DNA of 51,554 nt, from positions 1 to 51,554 of the forward strand of contig JANDJZ010000464.1 in NCBI GenBank assembly GCA_027943245.1. Reading direction: 5' to 3'. The stretch is from Acanthamoeba sp. SK_2022b. Its lineage: Eukaryota > Discosea > Longamoebia > Acanthamoebidae. Under the pieces are notes generated by a model. The model saw only the letters and a program-made list of their open reading frames with translations, did not search any database and was not told where the DNA came from. Position 1 is the stretch's first letter; the number at the start of each line of letters is the position of its first letter. This document shows, piece after piece, positions 30,097 to 40,287 of this stretch. A program made the translations under genes and the position numbers.

Positions 30097-30686
30097 ATGT
30101 CCGCTTTCAACTACACCGGTTTCAAGCTCGGCGAGAAGAAGGTCCTCAAGGAGAACGAGGTCACCCACGCCCCTGCCCAGGTTCGCCCCCACTCACTTTC
30201 TCATCGCCCCATACCTTTGCTTCCCCTCCCTTGCCCTCATGCGCCAACCAACCACGTCTCACTTTTATCATTGTTGGTTTCGGTGGTGATGGGGGGTGAG
30301 AGCAGAAGAGCATCCAGGACAAGCTGGGCGCTGAGTGGAAGCTCACCATCGACTGGCCCACCTTCGAGAAGCTCACCGGCGAGACGGCCACCAACGACCG
30401 CGCCAAGAGCGAGCGCCAGTGGCTGGCCAACCGGGTCTACCAGAACTACGTGCCCGCCATCGCCGCCGAGATCGCCAAGTGGGACGCCGACGTGGTCGAG
30501 GCCGTCAACGACTCCGTCACCGACAAGGAGATCGTCATCACCATGGACACGGAGACCGTGGACAACAGGTACAGCGTCAAGGTGGGCAAGCGCATCGAGG
30601 TCCTCATGCAGCAGGACAAGATCTGCTACGAGTACCCTTACTCCGACGCTTACACCGTCACTGCAGAGGTCATGAAGACTCTCTAA
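30097..30686 (+). CDS. Family A unrecognised 154-residue protein, copy 2
   Basis: Exons 30097-30180 and 30306-30686, TAA stop, with the same phase-0 intron position as the other copies. The encoded protein appears identical to copy 1 (27082-27659), while the intron differs in length and sequence. It lies in the right palindrome arm between the secreted peptide and YccF copy 2. Antisense and alternate-frame ORFs across exon 2 are long only because of GC-biased codons. Confidence 0.82.
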
Positions 30687-31233
30687 AAGCCTCACCGGAG
30701 TGAGCAGCAGTATAAATAAAAGTTACTTACGCTTCAGTGACAAGTTGTACTCCGCCGCGTAAAACACATGGAGGTTGATGGTGGATAGGGTAAGCGTGGG
30801 CTCAGTTCGTATTGTTGGGACACCAGCGGACGAGATTCAAGTAAGCTACTTTCATTAGAGCCAAGCTCCGTCTGAACCAATCTCACAAGCTTAACAAAAC
30901 TCCGTGATGGCAAACTAACTTGCTTTTTCTGTAAACCCAATCACGCAGCCCTTCAAGTGCACACCGGATCACAAGCTCATGCGTTGTTGGGGTGCTGCAC
31001 GACGAGCAAGTGCTCTTTTTCGCCAGCAGGAGCAACTGGTTCGACCTCGAATTTCATCCGCTTTCCTTCCGGCTCAAGACCAATCTGCGGATCCCCAAGA
31101 TTGCTCCTCTCTCTTATTTAAAGCTTTCTCATTTTTTCCCTCCTTTATCACTATCAGCAGTCCTACACAGCTCACATCTTCAATCCGATTATCCCTTTGC
31201 AAGCTCACCAAGGCGACTCTCTATCCCCGCACG

Positions 31234-31866
31234 ATGTCCACCGCCACGACGACGATAGCGCCACGCGCAGTGGCCACCAACACCACGGTCTCCACGCCGG
31301 TCAAGCAACAGGGCTTCCTCGGCCGCCTCAAGGCACGCATGAACCACGGACCGCTGCTGGCCATCCGCCGCGTGGTGTGGATCGTGCTGTCGGGCATCCC
31401 TCTCGCGCTCCTCTTCCTCTTTGCCGCGCTCTCCTTTGCCGTCACCATCATCGGCCTCCCGGTGGCGTGGGAGCTGCTCAAGGTGGCGCGCTACGCGTTC
31501 TGCCCCATCGGGTACAAGGCGGTGCCGGCGTCGGGCCGCGGGAAGAACCCCCTGCGCAACCCCAAGTCGCCGGTGACCATCGCGGCCAACGTGATCTGGG
31601 CCATCTTCTTCGGCATCCCCATCTCGGTCATGCTGCTCTTCATGTGCCTCGTGCAGGCCCTCACCATCGTGGGCCTTCCGTCGGCCCTCCAGTTCCCCAA
31701 GATGGCGCTCTTTGCGCTGTGGCCCATCGGGAAGAAGATCGTGAGCCAGGAGAAGTATCGGGCGGCCAAGCAAGCGCGTCGCGACCTGGCCACGGCCGAG
31801 GCCGTTCGGAGGAACGAGGCCGCTGCCTCCACAGCTGCAGCAACCACTCCGGCTGAGATGGTCTAA
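31234..31866 (+). CDS. YccF-domain (DUF307) membrane protein, copy 2
   Basis: An intronless 210-codon ORF from the ATG at 31234 to TAA at 31864-31866. It has the same two hydrophobic YccF units as copy 1, with three amino-acid differences: Ile for Thr near residue 8 and two in the Ala/Thr tail. The CTTATTTAAAG TATA-like element at about 31114 lies about 110 bp upstream. The extra 5' sequence in the same frame (from 30979) has no conserved partner in copy 1, so the ATG at 31234 is preferred. Confidence 0.85.
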   Translation: MSTATTTIAPRAVATNTTVSTPVKQQGFLGRLKARMNHGPLLAIRRVVWIVLSGIPLALLFLFAALSFAVTIIGLPVAWELLKVARYAFCPIGYKAVPASGRGKNPLRNPKSPVTIAANVIWAIFFGIPISVMLLFMCLVQALTIVGLPSALQFPKMALFALWPIGKKIVSQEKYRAAKQARRDLATAEAVRRNEAAASTAAATTPAEMV

Positions 31867-31960
31867 ACTGCAGCCACTTTATCAACCAATCCAGCTCATC
31901 GTTGTTGAACATATTGTTCTTAAATGCATGCATTCCCACCCCCAGTTGCCTTACAATTTT

Positions 31961-33599
31961 TTAGATGTTGGCCTCAAGCCATGCGATGACGTGGTTGGGC
32001 ACGATGACCTCGCTGGGATCTTCAAAGTTTCCCGCCACCGTCCACTCTTTGTTGGCCAGCTTGTGGGTCACCTCCCTGGCCGTGGGGTCGTGCCTGATTG
32101 TCACCTTGTTGATGCTGTTCCTGAAGGTGTCTTTGGCCGATGCATCAGCTGAGCATACGGCAGCGATACCCTTGAGCAAGGGCGCCAGCAGGAACTGCGA
32201 GTGTCCTTCGATGAGCAGGCTGACTGCCACCTTGCTCTGCGGGCCGGAGAGAAAGGTGTCCGTCTCCACGCTCAGCTGGACTGGGCCGCCAGCCCAGTTG
32301 GACAGCTGCTGAGCGAAGTCAGGAATCTCCTTTTCCTTGAACTGGGTCAACTGCTTTCGATCCATGAGACCAGCCTTGCCCGACACGCCCTGTAGTTTAT
32401 GTATTCAATGTCATTTAGCCAGTCATCTCCCAGAAACTCATACGATCGTGCCAGACTGAGCGTACGCTAAGGCCTGCGGTAGTGGCGGGTATGGATGCTT
32501 CAACCTCTTCGGTGATTTTGGTCAGCTTTTGCTTAGACTCAGTCAACCACGACTCCAGAGAGCTGGCGTCGCTCACCTTGCCTGCGCTTGGCACTTGACG
32601 ACAGACGTCAGCAATTCTGGCTGGCTGCGGTTTTAGGCGTAGGATAACTTACATGCGATGGGCGAACCACGCTCATAATCGCGCGCTTCAACGCCACCAT
32701 CGGCCAGGTACAGCCGACCAGGCCCATGACGCGTTCCCTTGGCCCACAGTCCCACATATCTGGTGGTAATAGGGTCAATTTCTCCTGAAATCTATCACTG
32801 TTGCTACATGACATGACGTACCGGCTTCCGTCGGAGTATAGCTCTTCGCCTCGGCCGTGCTTCCGGTCGTAACGCCATTCGCCAGAGAAGGTCGTGCCAG
32901 CCGAATGATCGACCAACTCGCCGAACCCGTGTCTATGACCGTGGTCCCACTCGCCCCTTCATGCGGACAGAACCATTGCATGTGAGACCCAGTTGGCAGG
33001 ACACTGGTTGGTCATTACGGTCATTACCGATAGGTGCCCACGAAGGAGACCCCGGAAGTCGAGGAGGAAGGGACAAAGATGGGCGCCTTGCCGAAACCCT
33101 GCCGGAACCCGTTCACGAACTCGCCCTCGTAGATGGGGAACTTGTAGCGCTCCTCGGTGATGGTCCCTGCAATTGGCGCATCTAATTTAGATTTGGCCAG
33201 CAATAGCAAGGCAGGGAAGGCGTCGTACCAAGACCCTGCGGGAGCCACAGATTGTGTCCAGTGCCAGCGTTGCCAACAAAGCGGGACGTCCACACGTCGG
33301 CGGTCACAGGTTGCCGGGCGTGAGCTCCACCTCCGGCATACGGGTTGAGCACGTAACTATGTTCGGTGGCGCCAACCGCGACGAGGTCCCTGATGACCGT
33401 AAGGCAGGGTGGAGCTTTGTTGGAGCCGGTATCTATAGCCGTGCCCGAGTATGTGAGAGTAGAAGCCTTGTCTGCGCCGCTCTCCTGGGACGAGAGGTAG
33501 GCTGCGCTGAGGCTGACCTGCAGGAAGAAGCCTCCTGTCAGGTCTACTTCAGTAACCGACGGTGGAGCACGCACGTACCTTGGTTGAGGTGGCGGCCAT
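31961..33599 (-). CDS. MORN-repeat protein
   Basis: A multi-exon gene starting at the ATG at 33597-33599 (MAATST, then SLSAAYLSSQES). Next come YVLNPYAGGGAHA and WTSRFVGNAGTGHN. At least three MORN units follow: YEGEFVNGFRQGFGKAPIF, then GEWDHGHRHGFGEL, FSGEWRYDRKHGRGEELYSDG and YVGLWAKGTRHGPGRLYLADG. A helical part (ESWLTESKQKLTKITEEVE) precedes the last exon (32389-31961), a conserved-looking domain ending VIPNHVIAWLEANI-like. MORN repeats bind membranes or act as rigid spacers. An acceptor after ATTACCACCAG makes the third repeat read through in frame. A rearranged relic of this gene sits at 48.9-49.4 kb. Family placement beyond MORN is unknown. Confidence 0.75.
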
Positions 33600-33949
33600 G
33601 ATGTGCGCGTCGAAGTGGAGAAGAATTCGACCTGATGGCAGGTCACTCCCATGATGTTTAATTTCCGACTTTAACTTAACCACGGATATGGGCATAAAAC
33701 TGTCATTTCCAATAGCCGGCACATGTGGCCACGAGATCTTCGCGCGACGATCGCAGGCACTGGGGAGGGGAGGGTTTAACTCATGGCGCCTCTTTCACTT
33801 CACCTTCCACTTCACCTTGATGCTTCGGCGTTTCCCTGATTGGACGGCACCACCTACAAGAGCAAGCCCCACTCTCCGCATCATACCCTCCACCGCCTCA
33901 CTCCTATCACTAGCAGTCGCTACCACTACCCCTAACACACCAGTACACA
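33600..33949. promoter_or_regulatory. Divergent promoter of MORN gene and family A copy 3
   Basis: About 350 bp. It contains TTTAATTTCCGACTTTAAC (about 33659-33677) and CTGATTGGA (about 33836-33844). The ATAAAAG found before copies 1 and 2 is replaced by CTACAAGAGC, so this copy lacks the TATA-like box. The same layout occurs before copy 4 (49413-49762). Confidence 0.55.
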
Positions 33950-34499
33950 ATGTCCGCTTTCAACTACACCGGTTTCAAGCTCGGCGAGAAGAAGGTCCTC
34001 AAGGAGAACGAGGTCACCCACGCCCCTGCCCAGGTTCGCCCCCTCCTCGATCCTCGCCTCACTCATGCACCAACCACGGCTCACCTCGTGTTGGTTTCGG
34101 TGGTTTGGGTGAGAACAGAAGAGCATCCAGGACAAGCTGGGCGCTGAGTGGAAGCTCACCATCGACTGGCCCACCTTCGAGAAGCTCACCGGCGAGACGG
34201 CCACCAACGACCGCGCCAAGAGCGAGCGCCAGTGGCTGGCCAACCGGGTCTACCAGAACTACGTGCCCGCCATCGCCGCCGAGATCGCCAAGTGGGACGC
34301 CGACGTGGTCGAGGCCGTCAACGACGCCATCACTGACAAAGAGATCGTCATCACCATGGACACGGAGACCGTGGACAACAGGTACAGCGTCAAGGTGGGC
34401 AAGCGCATCGAGGTCCTCATGCAGCAGGACAAGATCTGCTACGAGTACCCTTACTCCGACGCTTACACCGTCACCGCCGAGGTCATGAAGACTCTCTAA
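33950..34499 (+). CDS. Family A unrecognised 154-residue protein, copy 3
   Basis: Exons 33950-34033 and 34119-34499, TAA stop. It differs from copies 1 and 2 mainly at one spot in exon 2, where VNDSVTDK becomes VNDAITDK together with nearby synonymous changes. The intron (85 bp) ends GAGAACAG rather than GAGAGCAG. It is arranged head-to-head with the MORN gene. Confidence 0.8.
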
Positions 34500-34577
34500 A
34501 ACTCTGTAATTGCCGTGCATGCCAGCAAGGCTCGTTGCAGCAAATAACAGGCCAAAATAAAAGTACACGTAGAGCAT

Positions 34578-34705
34578 CGTCTAGCTCAAAGCACGCGTTG
34601 TTGAGGTGGAGGTGAGCACCACGACCAGCAAGCAGCTCTTTTTCGGCCAACAGGGGCCTCACTCATCTGGCCACGGCCGAGGCTGTTTGGAGGATGGGGT
34701 GGCCA
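34578..34705 (+). pseudogene. Relic of YccF upstream region and YccF 3' end
   Basis: Bases 34578-34660 match the family A-to-YccF intergenic segment of the palindrome (AGCTCAAAGCACGCGTTGTT). This is followed abruptly by CTGGCCACGGCCGAGG, which belongs near the 3' end of YccF (about 31788 in copy 2). Nearly the whole YccF ORF is thus deleted between them. Downstream to 34827 nothing else was recognised. Confidence 0.7.
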
Positions 34706-34827
34706 AGGAAAGGAAAAACCGGGTTAAAGAACTCCTCACTTGAGCGCGTTGGAGGTGGTGGCCGGCAAGGTCGGAGGGCAAACTTGGCGGCTGGCGGCCA
34801 GGCGGGCAGAGGCCTGTCTTGGGATCA

Positions 34828-35032
34828 GGTGAGTTATTCAACGGAGGAACGCTCTCTGCGTTGTTTTAATATTTAATATTTATTTTATTCCAAGGTCTAC
34901 AACAATAAAATAATAAATATTAAAACAGGTCCGGAATCTTGGTCTTCTTTCTCTTGCGAGCGAGTCGAAGAGAGAGCCGGGAGGGTAGGGAGGGAAGTAC
35001 GCAGAGAGCGTTCCTCCGTTGAATAACTCACC
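34828..35032. repeat. 33-bp perfect inverted repeat at the element's 3' end
   Basis: Arms at 34828-34860 and 35000-35032 are exact reverse complements (from GGTGAGTTATTCAACGGAGG). The loop of 139 bp contains a second, AT-rich palindromic stretch (TTTTAATATTTAATATTTAT against ATAAATATTAAAA). The AT-rich palindrome recurs at about 38253-38315. This resembles the complementary region that YR elements use to circularise. Confidence 0.85.
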
Positions 35033-35106
35033 TTATCTGAAGATAACGCTAGTTACTCTTCGTCGGAACGCTCTCTGCGTTGTTGAATGCAGCGTCGTGG
35101 CGGACA

Positions 35107-35955
35107 CTAGGCGATGTCATCTGAGTCGCTGAGGCTGTCGTCTTCGCTCTCCGAGGCTGAGGACAAGGAGTCCGTTTTGAAGAGGACGTCGGTGAATGAG
35201 GAAGGAATGCCTTGTACGACATAGTGTTTCCAAAAGGTGTTTGGGTCTCTCCAACCGCCTAGGCGGAAGATCGCGTCCAGCTCGATACCCGCCGCAATTC
35301 CGGCCATGATCCCTGACTTGCGGCGCTGGAGAGGTTCGGTGATGCGAGTCCATCTCACCCAGGTAGCCACCGGGCAGAGCATTTCCTCTGAGCAGCTATA
35401 CAGCCACACCAAGTTACCATCACCATAGGTATCATTTTTGTAGCCAACCACTGGTACTATCAGGACCTTCTTGTCACCTTCAGTAAGGATCAAGATTTGC
35501 TGAAATCAAGGGAGCACCACCGTGGAGACTCTGAGCGCACCCAGAACGCAGAGAAGCGCAAGGAGCTTGGCTCTGGTCTGGGCAATTGAGGGTTCTGGGC
35601 CCCAACGGCGGAAGAGGTCTGCCAGTCTCTGCAGATCGAAGGTCTGGCCATGGTCAATTGGGCGCTTCATTCTTGTGCAGACAAGGGCTCTGTGGAGCTT
35701 GTGAATGAGCAGGTCGTCTGTGGGGTGGAGACCAAGGGGCTCATAGAGGGCGTTGATGGTGGCTAGCAGCCCATTTATCATGGAAGCTGGGCGTTGAGAG
35801 GCACACGTTGAGGCTTTGAGGAAGTTCACAACTTGCTGCCATGATAGAGCCGCACTCCAGAGGGAAGTCAAGCCCTGTTTGCCAACAGAAGTCCCAAAAT
35901 CAGACCAGAGAGCTGTGGTAGTGGCGCCACATAGAAGGGGCAAGCGCCATGTCAA
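35107..35955 (-). pseudogene. Tyrosine recombinase ORF of the YR element, one stop
   Basis: A single frame is broken by one TGA at 35506-35508. Before the stop is a helical N-terminal part with the first catalytic-arginine context (CVLGALRVSTVV). After it come KNDTYG, RITEPLQRRKSGIMAG, IFRLGGWRDPNTFWKHYV and a Ser/Asp/Glu-rich tail. The GGW box and the terminal Tyr are present. The usual His of the HxxR box is not evident. It overlaps the RT-RNase H frame, as is normal for DIRS-type elements. Confidence 0.75.
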
Positions 35956-37918
35956 GGGCGGTCAGTGCGCCTGCTGACCAGCCCTCTGTTCTATGCCGCC
36001 AGAGATCCTGATGCCATCTCCAGTTGCGCAATGGCTCTGGGAGGTCGCCCTTCCACTTGAAGGAGTCTGGGGAATTCAGGATGGGGATTGGTTGGTGTGA
36101 TGAGAGGTGAAGTAGGTCCTGGCACCACTGGCGTCCTGGCCACCAAGGGGCGATGACTGTGGCTGTAGCTCCCTGGCACTCCAGGAGGCGTGTAATTTTC
36201 AGAAGGAGGGCTATAGGGGGAACAACCCAGTTGTTGTCACTGCGCCAGTCCTGCATTGTAGCGTCGACTGCCTCCAACCCGACTTCCCAGAAGCGGCTGT
36301 TGAAGTGGGGTAGGTGCGCATTGTCCCAGGAGGCCATCTGGTCGACTGTGTGTGGGCCCCATAGGTGATTGAGTTGGAGGAACAGGCTCTCTGCTATACG
36401 CCACTCGTGCTGTGGGAGCAGCCTGCTCAAGCGGTGTGCTCAGTCGTTCTGGTTGCCTGGGAGGTGGGCTGCTGCCAGGTGAACCTTGAGATGCTGGCAT
36501 AGGTTGAAGATCTTCTTTGTTGTCTTGTTCATGGCAAGGTTTTGACCTCCCAAGTGGTTGATGTACGCTACTGCCGTAACGTTGTTGCTGTGCAGGAGAA
36601 CGGACTTTCCCTGCAGTGTTGGTGTGAGAGCTCAAAGGGCTTGGAGGACAGCCTTCAGCTCCAGCTTGTTGATATGGCAACCTCGCCTCTTCCACCAGCC
36701 GGCGGAAGTAGTGGTCGATCCCTTCAGGGCTGCGCCCCAGCCAGAAAGGGAGGCGTTGGTCTCAAGCACCGCATCAAAGGGTCTTGCCATCGCCACATGG
36801 CCGTCCCACTTTGACAGTCCCTCCCTCCATTCCTCAAGGTCGTTGATGGCTGCCTGCGAGAGGGCGATGCAGCTGTTCCAGCTGCTGCGAGTGCTGATGT
36901 CGCGGTAGAGGTTCTGGAGTAGCAGTTGTGCTGGGAGAACCGCCCACATGAGGGACGCACAGTGGCCCACCACCGCTGCTACTCGTTGGACTGGGATTGA
37001 GCCTGTGGAGTTTGCTGCGTGGATAAGGCGTGAGATGTCATGACACAAGGCATGTGCTTTCGCCAATGGGACTTGGAACCACGGTTTGCCTGAGGTGTCC
37101 ACGGTCAGGCCGAGGAACTCCTTTGATTGGGATGGTTCCAGGGATGACTTGTCCCAGTTCACTGTCCAGCCCAGGCTGTCGAGGAGCTCCAGCGTGGTCG
37201 AGCAGGATTGGAGGGCTTCTAGCCTGCTTGAGGCCATGATGATAAAGTCGTCCATGTAGGCCATGCAGCGGATGCCCTTTGCTGTAAGGTGACTTATTGT
37301 GAACTTCATGAACCGAGTGAACGCCCAGGGGGATGTGTTCAGGCCAAATGGAAACACGTGGTATGTGTAGTGTCGGTTCTGCCACTGCAGTGCCATGAGG
37401 TGCTGGTGCTGCTTGGTGATCTTGATGTGGTGGAACCTGTCCTGAAGGTCCAGCGTGAAGAGGAAGTTGCCTGGTTGGAGCAGCTGGGCGAGCTCCTTCA
37501 GCCCGCTGAACTTGAACTTCGGCAGGTGTAAGTATGTGTTGATGAGCTGCATGTCAATGATGAGGCGCAACTTCCTGTTCTTCTTGGGAACTATGCTGAT
37601 AGGGGAGAGGTGCGCTGTCTTGAGTGGTAGCAACTCTTGGAGTGCCTTCTCCTGGACGAGTTGGGTGATCTCGTTCTCCATGTAGTCCTCCTTGAATGGG
37701 GAGAGGCAGTGGTTTCTCAGCTGATGAAGCATCGGCAAACCAGAGAGTGGAAGTGGTACCCCCAAATGGATCCAACGCAGGAGGGCGGGTGGTGCTCCCT
37801 CCTGTTTCCACCGGTCCCACCAAGGGCGGAATGCACCCACGACAGGTGCACTTGGCCCAGCGGGTGGGTTTAGGGTAGACGTCCCCCTGGACAGGGACAC
37901 TGACCCGGGCTCAGGCAT
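35900..37918 (-). pseudogene. Reverse transcriptase-RNase H ORF, two in-frame TGAs
   Basis: The start is probably the ATG at 37916-37918. RT motifs: ISIVPKKNRKLRLIID, FTLDLQDRFHHI, FPFGLNTSPWAFTRFM, and the catalytic YMDD in MAYMDDFII, then SLEPSQSKEFLG. The RNase H part reads ETNASLSGWGAAL, LELKAVLQAL, then TGA (36632-36634), LHSNNVTAVAYIN, AHLPGNQND, TGA (36440-36442) and AHRLSRLL. The usual RNase H acidic residues are Asn in TNAS and Ser in HSNN, so RNase H would be inactive even without the stops. The frame then continues to 35900. Confidence 0.8.
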
Positions 37919-37920
37919 CA

Positions 37921-38217
37921 CTAATTGTGGCTGGCGCTAGCGCCCACACCAAGGCTTGGTGATGGGTTTGAATGGGGGGTTTGGTGTTTAGGCCATTTTG
38001 GCTTGTTCTGTGTCTGGGCAGGACTCTGGTTTGAGTTAGTGCCCTGCTTCTGCTTCTTGTTGTGCCAACGATTTGGCTGGGCTTGTTGCTTGTACGCCAT
38101 GAACTTCATTGCTGTGAAGAAGCGGTTGCAACAAGGTTCTGGAGCAGCTGGAGGCCGACCATGCAGAGTGGAGTGAGCTGACTGTCCGCGAGAAGGCTGC
38201 TTATCTGAAGATAACAC
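37921..38217 (-). pseudogene. Truncated gag-like ORF of the YR element
   Basis: An ORF of about 98 codons, rich in Gln, Lys, Asn, Pro and Ser (WHNKKQKQGTNSNQS), in another frame just upstream of RT. It begins inside the terminal repeat, so the 5' part of gag seems missing. Basic, low-complexity composition is the only support. Confidence 0.4.
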
Positions 38218-38345
38218 TAGTTACTCTTCGTCAGAACGCTCTCTGCGTTGTTTTAATATTTAATATTTATTTTATTCCAAGGTCTACAACAATAAAATAA
38301 TAAATATTAAAACAGGTCCAGAATCTTGGTCTTCTTTCTCTTGCT
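38200..38345. repeat. 5' terminal repeat (A+B) of the YR element
   Basis: It contains block A (CTTATCTGAAGATAACACTA) directly fused to block B with the AT-rich palindrome and GTCTTCTTTCTCTTGC end. It differs from the 34.8-35.1 kb copies at only a few bases. Confidence 0.8.
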
Positions 38346-39037
38346 TGCTCGTCTGCATAGATCTACCATTTGTGAGTACATGATCGGCCACTATGTCCAA
38401 GCCCAACAAAGGCAAAATCAAGAACCATGATTCCAATGGGACCTTCTCAGACGGTTCTCCCACAATCTCACTAAGGAGAAGATATATGTGCCTGTAGGTG
38501 ATGGAGCCTTGACTCTCCTGACAACTGAGGCAGGCGCTGTGGTCTTTTTGTTCTTGATCTTCTTCTCCTCTTCATCAGTCTTGTCTGCATCACTCTGCTT
38601 CTTCTTCTTCTTATTCCTAACTAAACTGTACTCTTCATTGGTGTTGTTGTCATTGCTCTTGGGGCTTGGATCTCTTAGCTACTCTTGCCCCTGTCTTTGT
38701 CATCCCCTTCTTTGTTGTGGCTCTCCTAAGAAGTCTTGGTTGCTACTTTCTTCACCTCATTCTCAGCATCAGCCTTCTTCTGAGCCATGGTTGCCTTCCT
38801 CTTCTTGGCTGGAGTGGGCCTCTTCTGCCCCAGCTTTTCATGGGCAACAAGAGAAGAACCCACTGGATCAATGGCCATTTGGCTGCTTTATCATATTGCA
38901 CATCTCCTAAAACATTCCATAGTGACAACAAGACAAACAGGAGAGTGCAAACAAAGGAACAGGAAGATGTACCAAGCAGGTGGTAACACCATGCTATGTA
39001 TTGGTGCATTGGTTGTGGACAGTGCAAAGGTGTCACC

Positions 39038-39226
39038 CAACGTTGTGAATGTGTCCTGATCACCCAATGTTGTGAACATGTCCTTGTTGCCCAATGTCAT
39101 GAATGTGTTGTCATTGCCAGTTGTTGTGAGTGTGTTGTTGTTGCTCAATGTAATGAGCATGTCCTCATCACCCAACATTGTGAATGTGTCATTGTTGCTC
39201 AACATTGTGAGCATGTCACCCAAGTA
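39038..39226. repeat. 27-bp minisatellite, seven units
   Basis: Seven adjacent diverged units of exactly 27 bp, each starting CAA or a near variant and containing TGTGA-TGTG-like cores. On the minus strand one open frame runs through all of them, giving nonapeptides such as NKDMFTTLG, DQDTFTTLG and NNDTFTMLG. No start codon or upstream exon was assigned. Confidence 0.8.
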
Positions 39227-40089
39227 CACACCAGGTGTCTTGTCACCCAAGTCATTGGTGCTGACAACACCCTGTGCTTGCTTGATTTTGTCTTAGAGCC
39301 CCTTCTTCTCAACTGCGTCATACTGTTGAAAAGAGAAGTGTGAGTTCAGAACGAAGAAGTAGGGAGAAGATTAACCTTTTTTTCAATAGACATAAACTTG
39401 CAGACATTATGTCCCTTAGCATACGCACTACACCCATTTGTCACCCAGTCACACCACCACTTGATGGACTTTGTTTTGTAAAGCAAAGTGGTGTAGACCC
39501 ATCATAATCGTCTGGGTGGTCATTATGATTATGCATGTACTCCTGAGCAGCCTTGATTGCTTCCCAGATGAGCCTTTTGATCAAAGTAGATTTCTTCCAC
39601 CTTTGTCATGAAGTGTAGAATCATCTATGATGATGTCGTTGGACTTTGTCACTTGCTTCTTGATATCCTTGAGGAGTACCATAAGCGCAGCAAACTGCTC
39701 TTGAGTCACATAGTGTCAGTCAGCATGCTGGCACAACCCTGTAGGAACCGAGCAAGGTCAACCACTTTGTAACCTCACAACATTAGCAACATTTGTGCAT
39801 ACACACAGAGGAAGCCAACACACAACTTGTTGAAGGTGCGACACTGGATGCTGGTTGAGGGTTGAGGTGCATGAGTGGCCACTGCCACAGCAGTCCAATA
39901 TGCACCTGTGCATGTTTGATAAATCAAATACCAATAGATGCCCACATGAATCCTTTGTTCCTGGTTCTGCTGATTGAGATTGCATGGGCTGGGCTGACTT
40001 CAAGTGGGGTCCTGTTACATATGTGAAAAAAATCTCATGTTAATCTTCATGTGATGCACAAGATGGGCAATTGCCTGGATGCCCCCCAG

Positions 40090-40191
40090 TATAAAAACGT
40101 TTATGTGGCATAGGGCAGTCAAAGCAGAGTGCTCCCCAATGGGGGAGCACTGAGCGAGGTGCGGAGAACCCCTTTGATCTGTTCAGGGGTA
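40090..40191 (+). other. TATA-like box followed by two hairpins
   Basis: TATAAAAA at 40090-40097. Then a 10-bp perfect stem AGTGCTCCCC / GGGGAGCACT (40128-40137 and 40142-40151) with an AATG loop, and a smaller stem ACCCCT / AGGGGT (40168-40173 and 40185-40190). It could be a small RNA gene, or the U3-R region of a solo LTR. Confidence 0.35.
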
Positions 40192-40287
40192 GCCCATACC
40201 CATTTCATCTACATGTTGATGCAGGATCAACAACATGGCCATTGCAAATCACAACCCAGCAAGGCATATGCTTCCCCAGTCAAATTT

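Larger units (their letters stand above)
29214..31866 (+). repeat. Right arm of large imperfect palindrome
   Basis: This arm carries secreted peptide, family A and YccF genes on the plus strand, mirror image of 26105-28563. It is about 190 bp longer than the left arm, the extra length lying in intergenic DNA. A MORN-repeat gene on the opposite strand abuts it about 95 bp beyond the YccF stop. Confidence 0.9.
34828..38345 (-). mobile_element. Tyrosine-recombinase retrotransposon (DIRS/Ngaro-like)
   Basis: The coding strand is minus: gag-like scrap, RT-RNase H, then tyrosine recombinase. It is flanked not by LTRs but by short repeats shared between both ends in the same orientation. Block B (GAACGCTCTCTGCGTTGTT to TCTCTTGC) is at 34846-34956 and 38236-38345. 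Block A (CTTATCTGAAGATAAC to CGTTGTT) is at about 35032-35084 and 38200-38250. This split-repeat layout and the recombinase fit YR retrotransposons, which leave no target duplication. It is inserted between family A copy 3 and the AT-rich region. ORFs are interrupted, so this copy is probably dead. Confidence 0.8.

Noticed and set aside
30237..30703. Long ORFs in other frames of family A exon 2 (all four copies)
   Set aside because: They are created by GC-rich third positions; only the 154-residue frame keeps a start, intron phase and stop in every copy.
38488..38910. ORF of 140 codons as a membrane protein gene
   Set aside because: Leu/Phe/Ser low complexity from CT-rich DNA, no promoter or conserved motif, in a decayed region.
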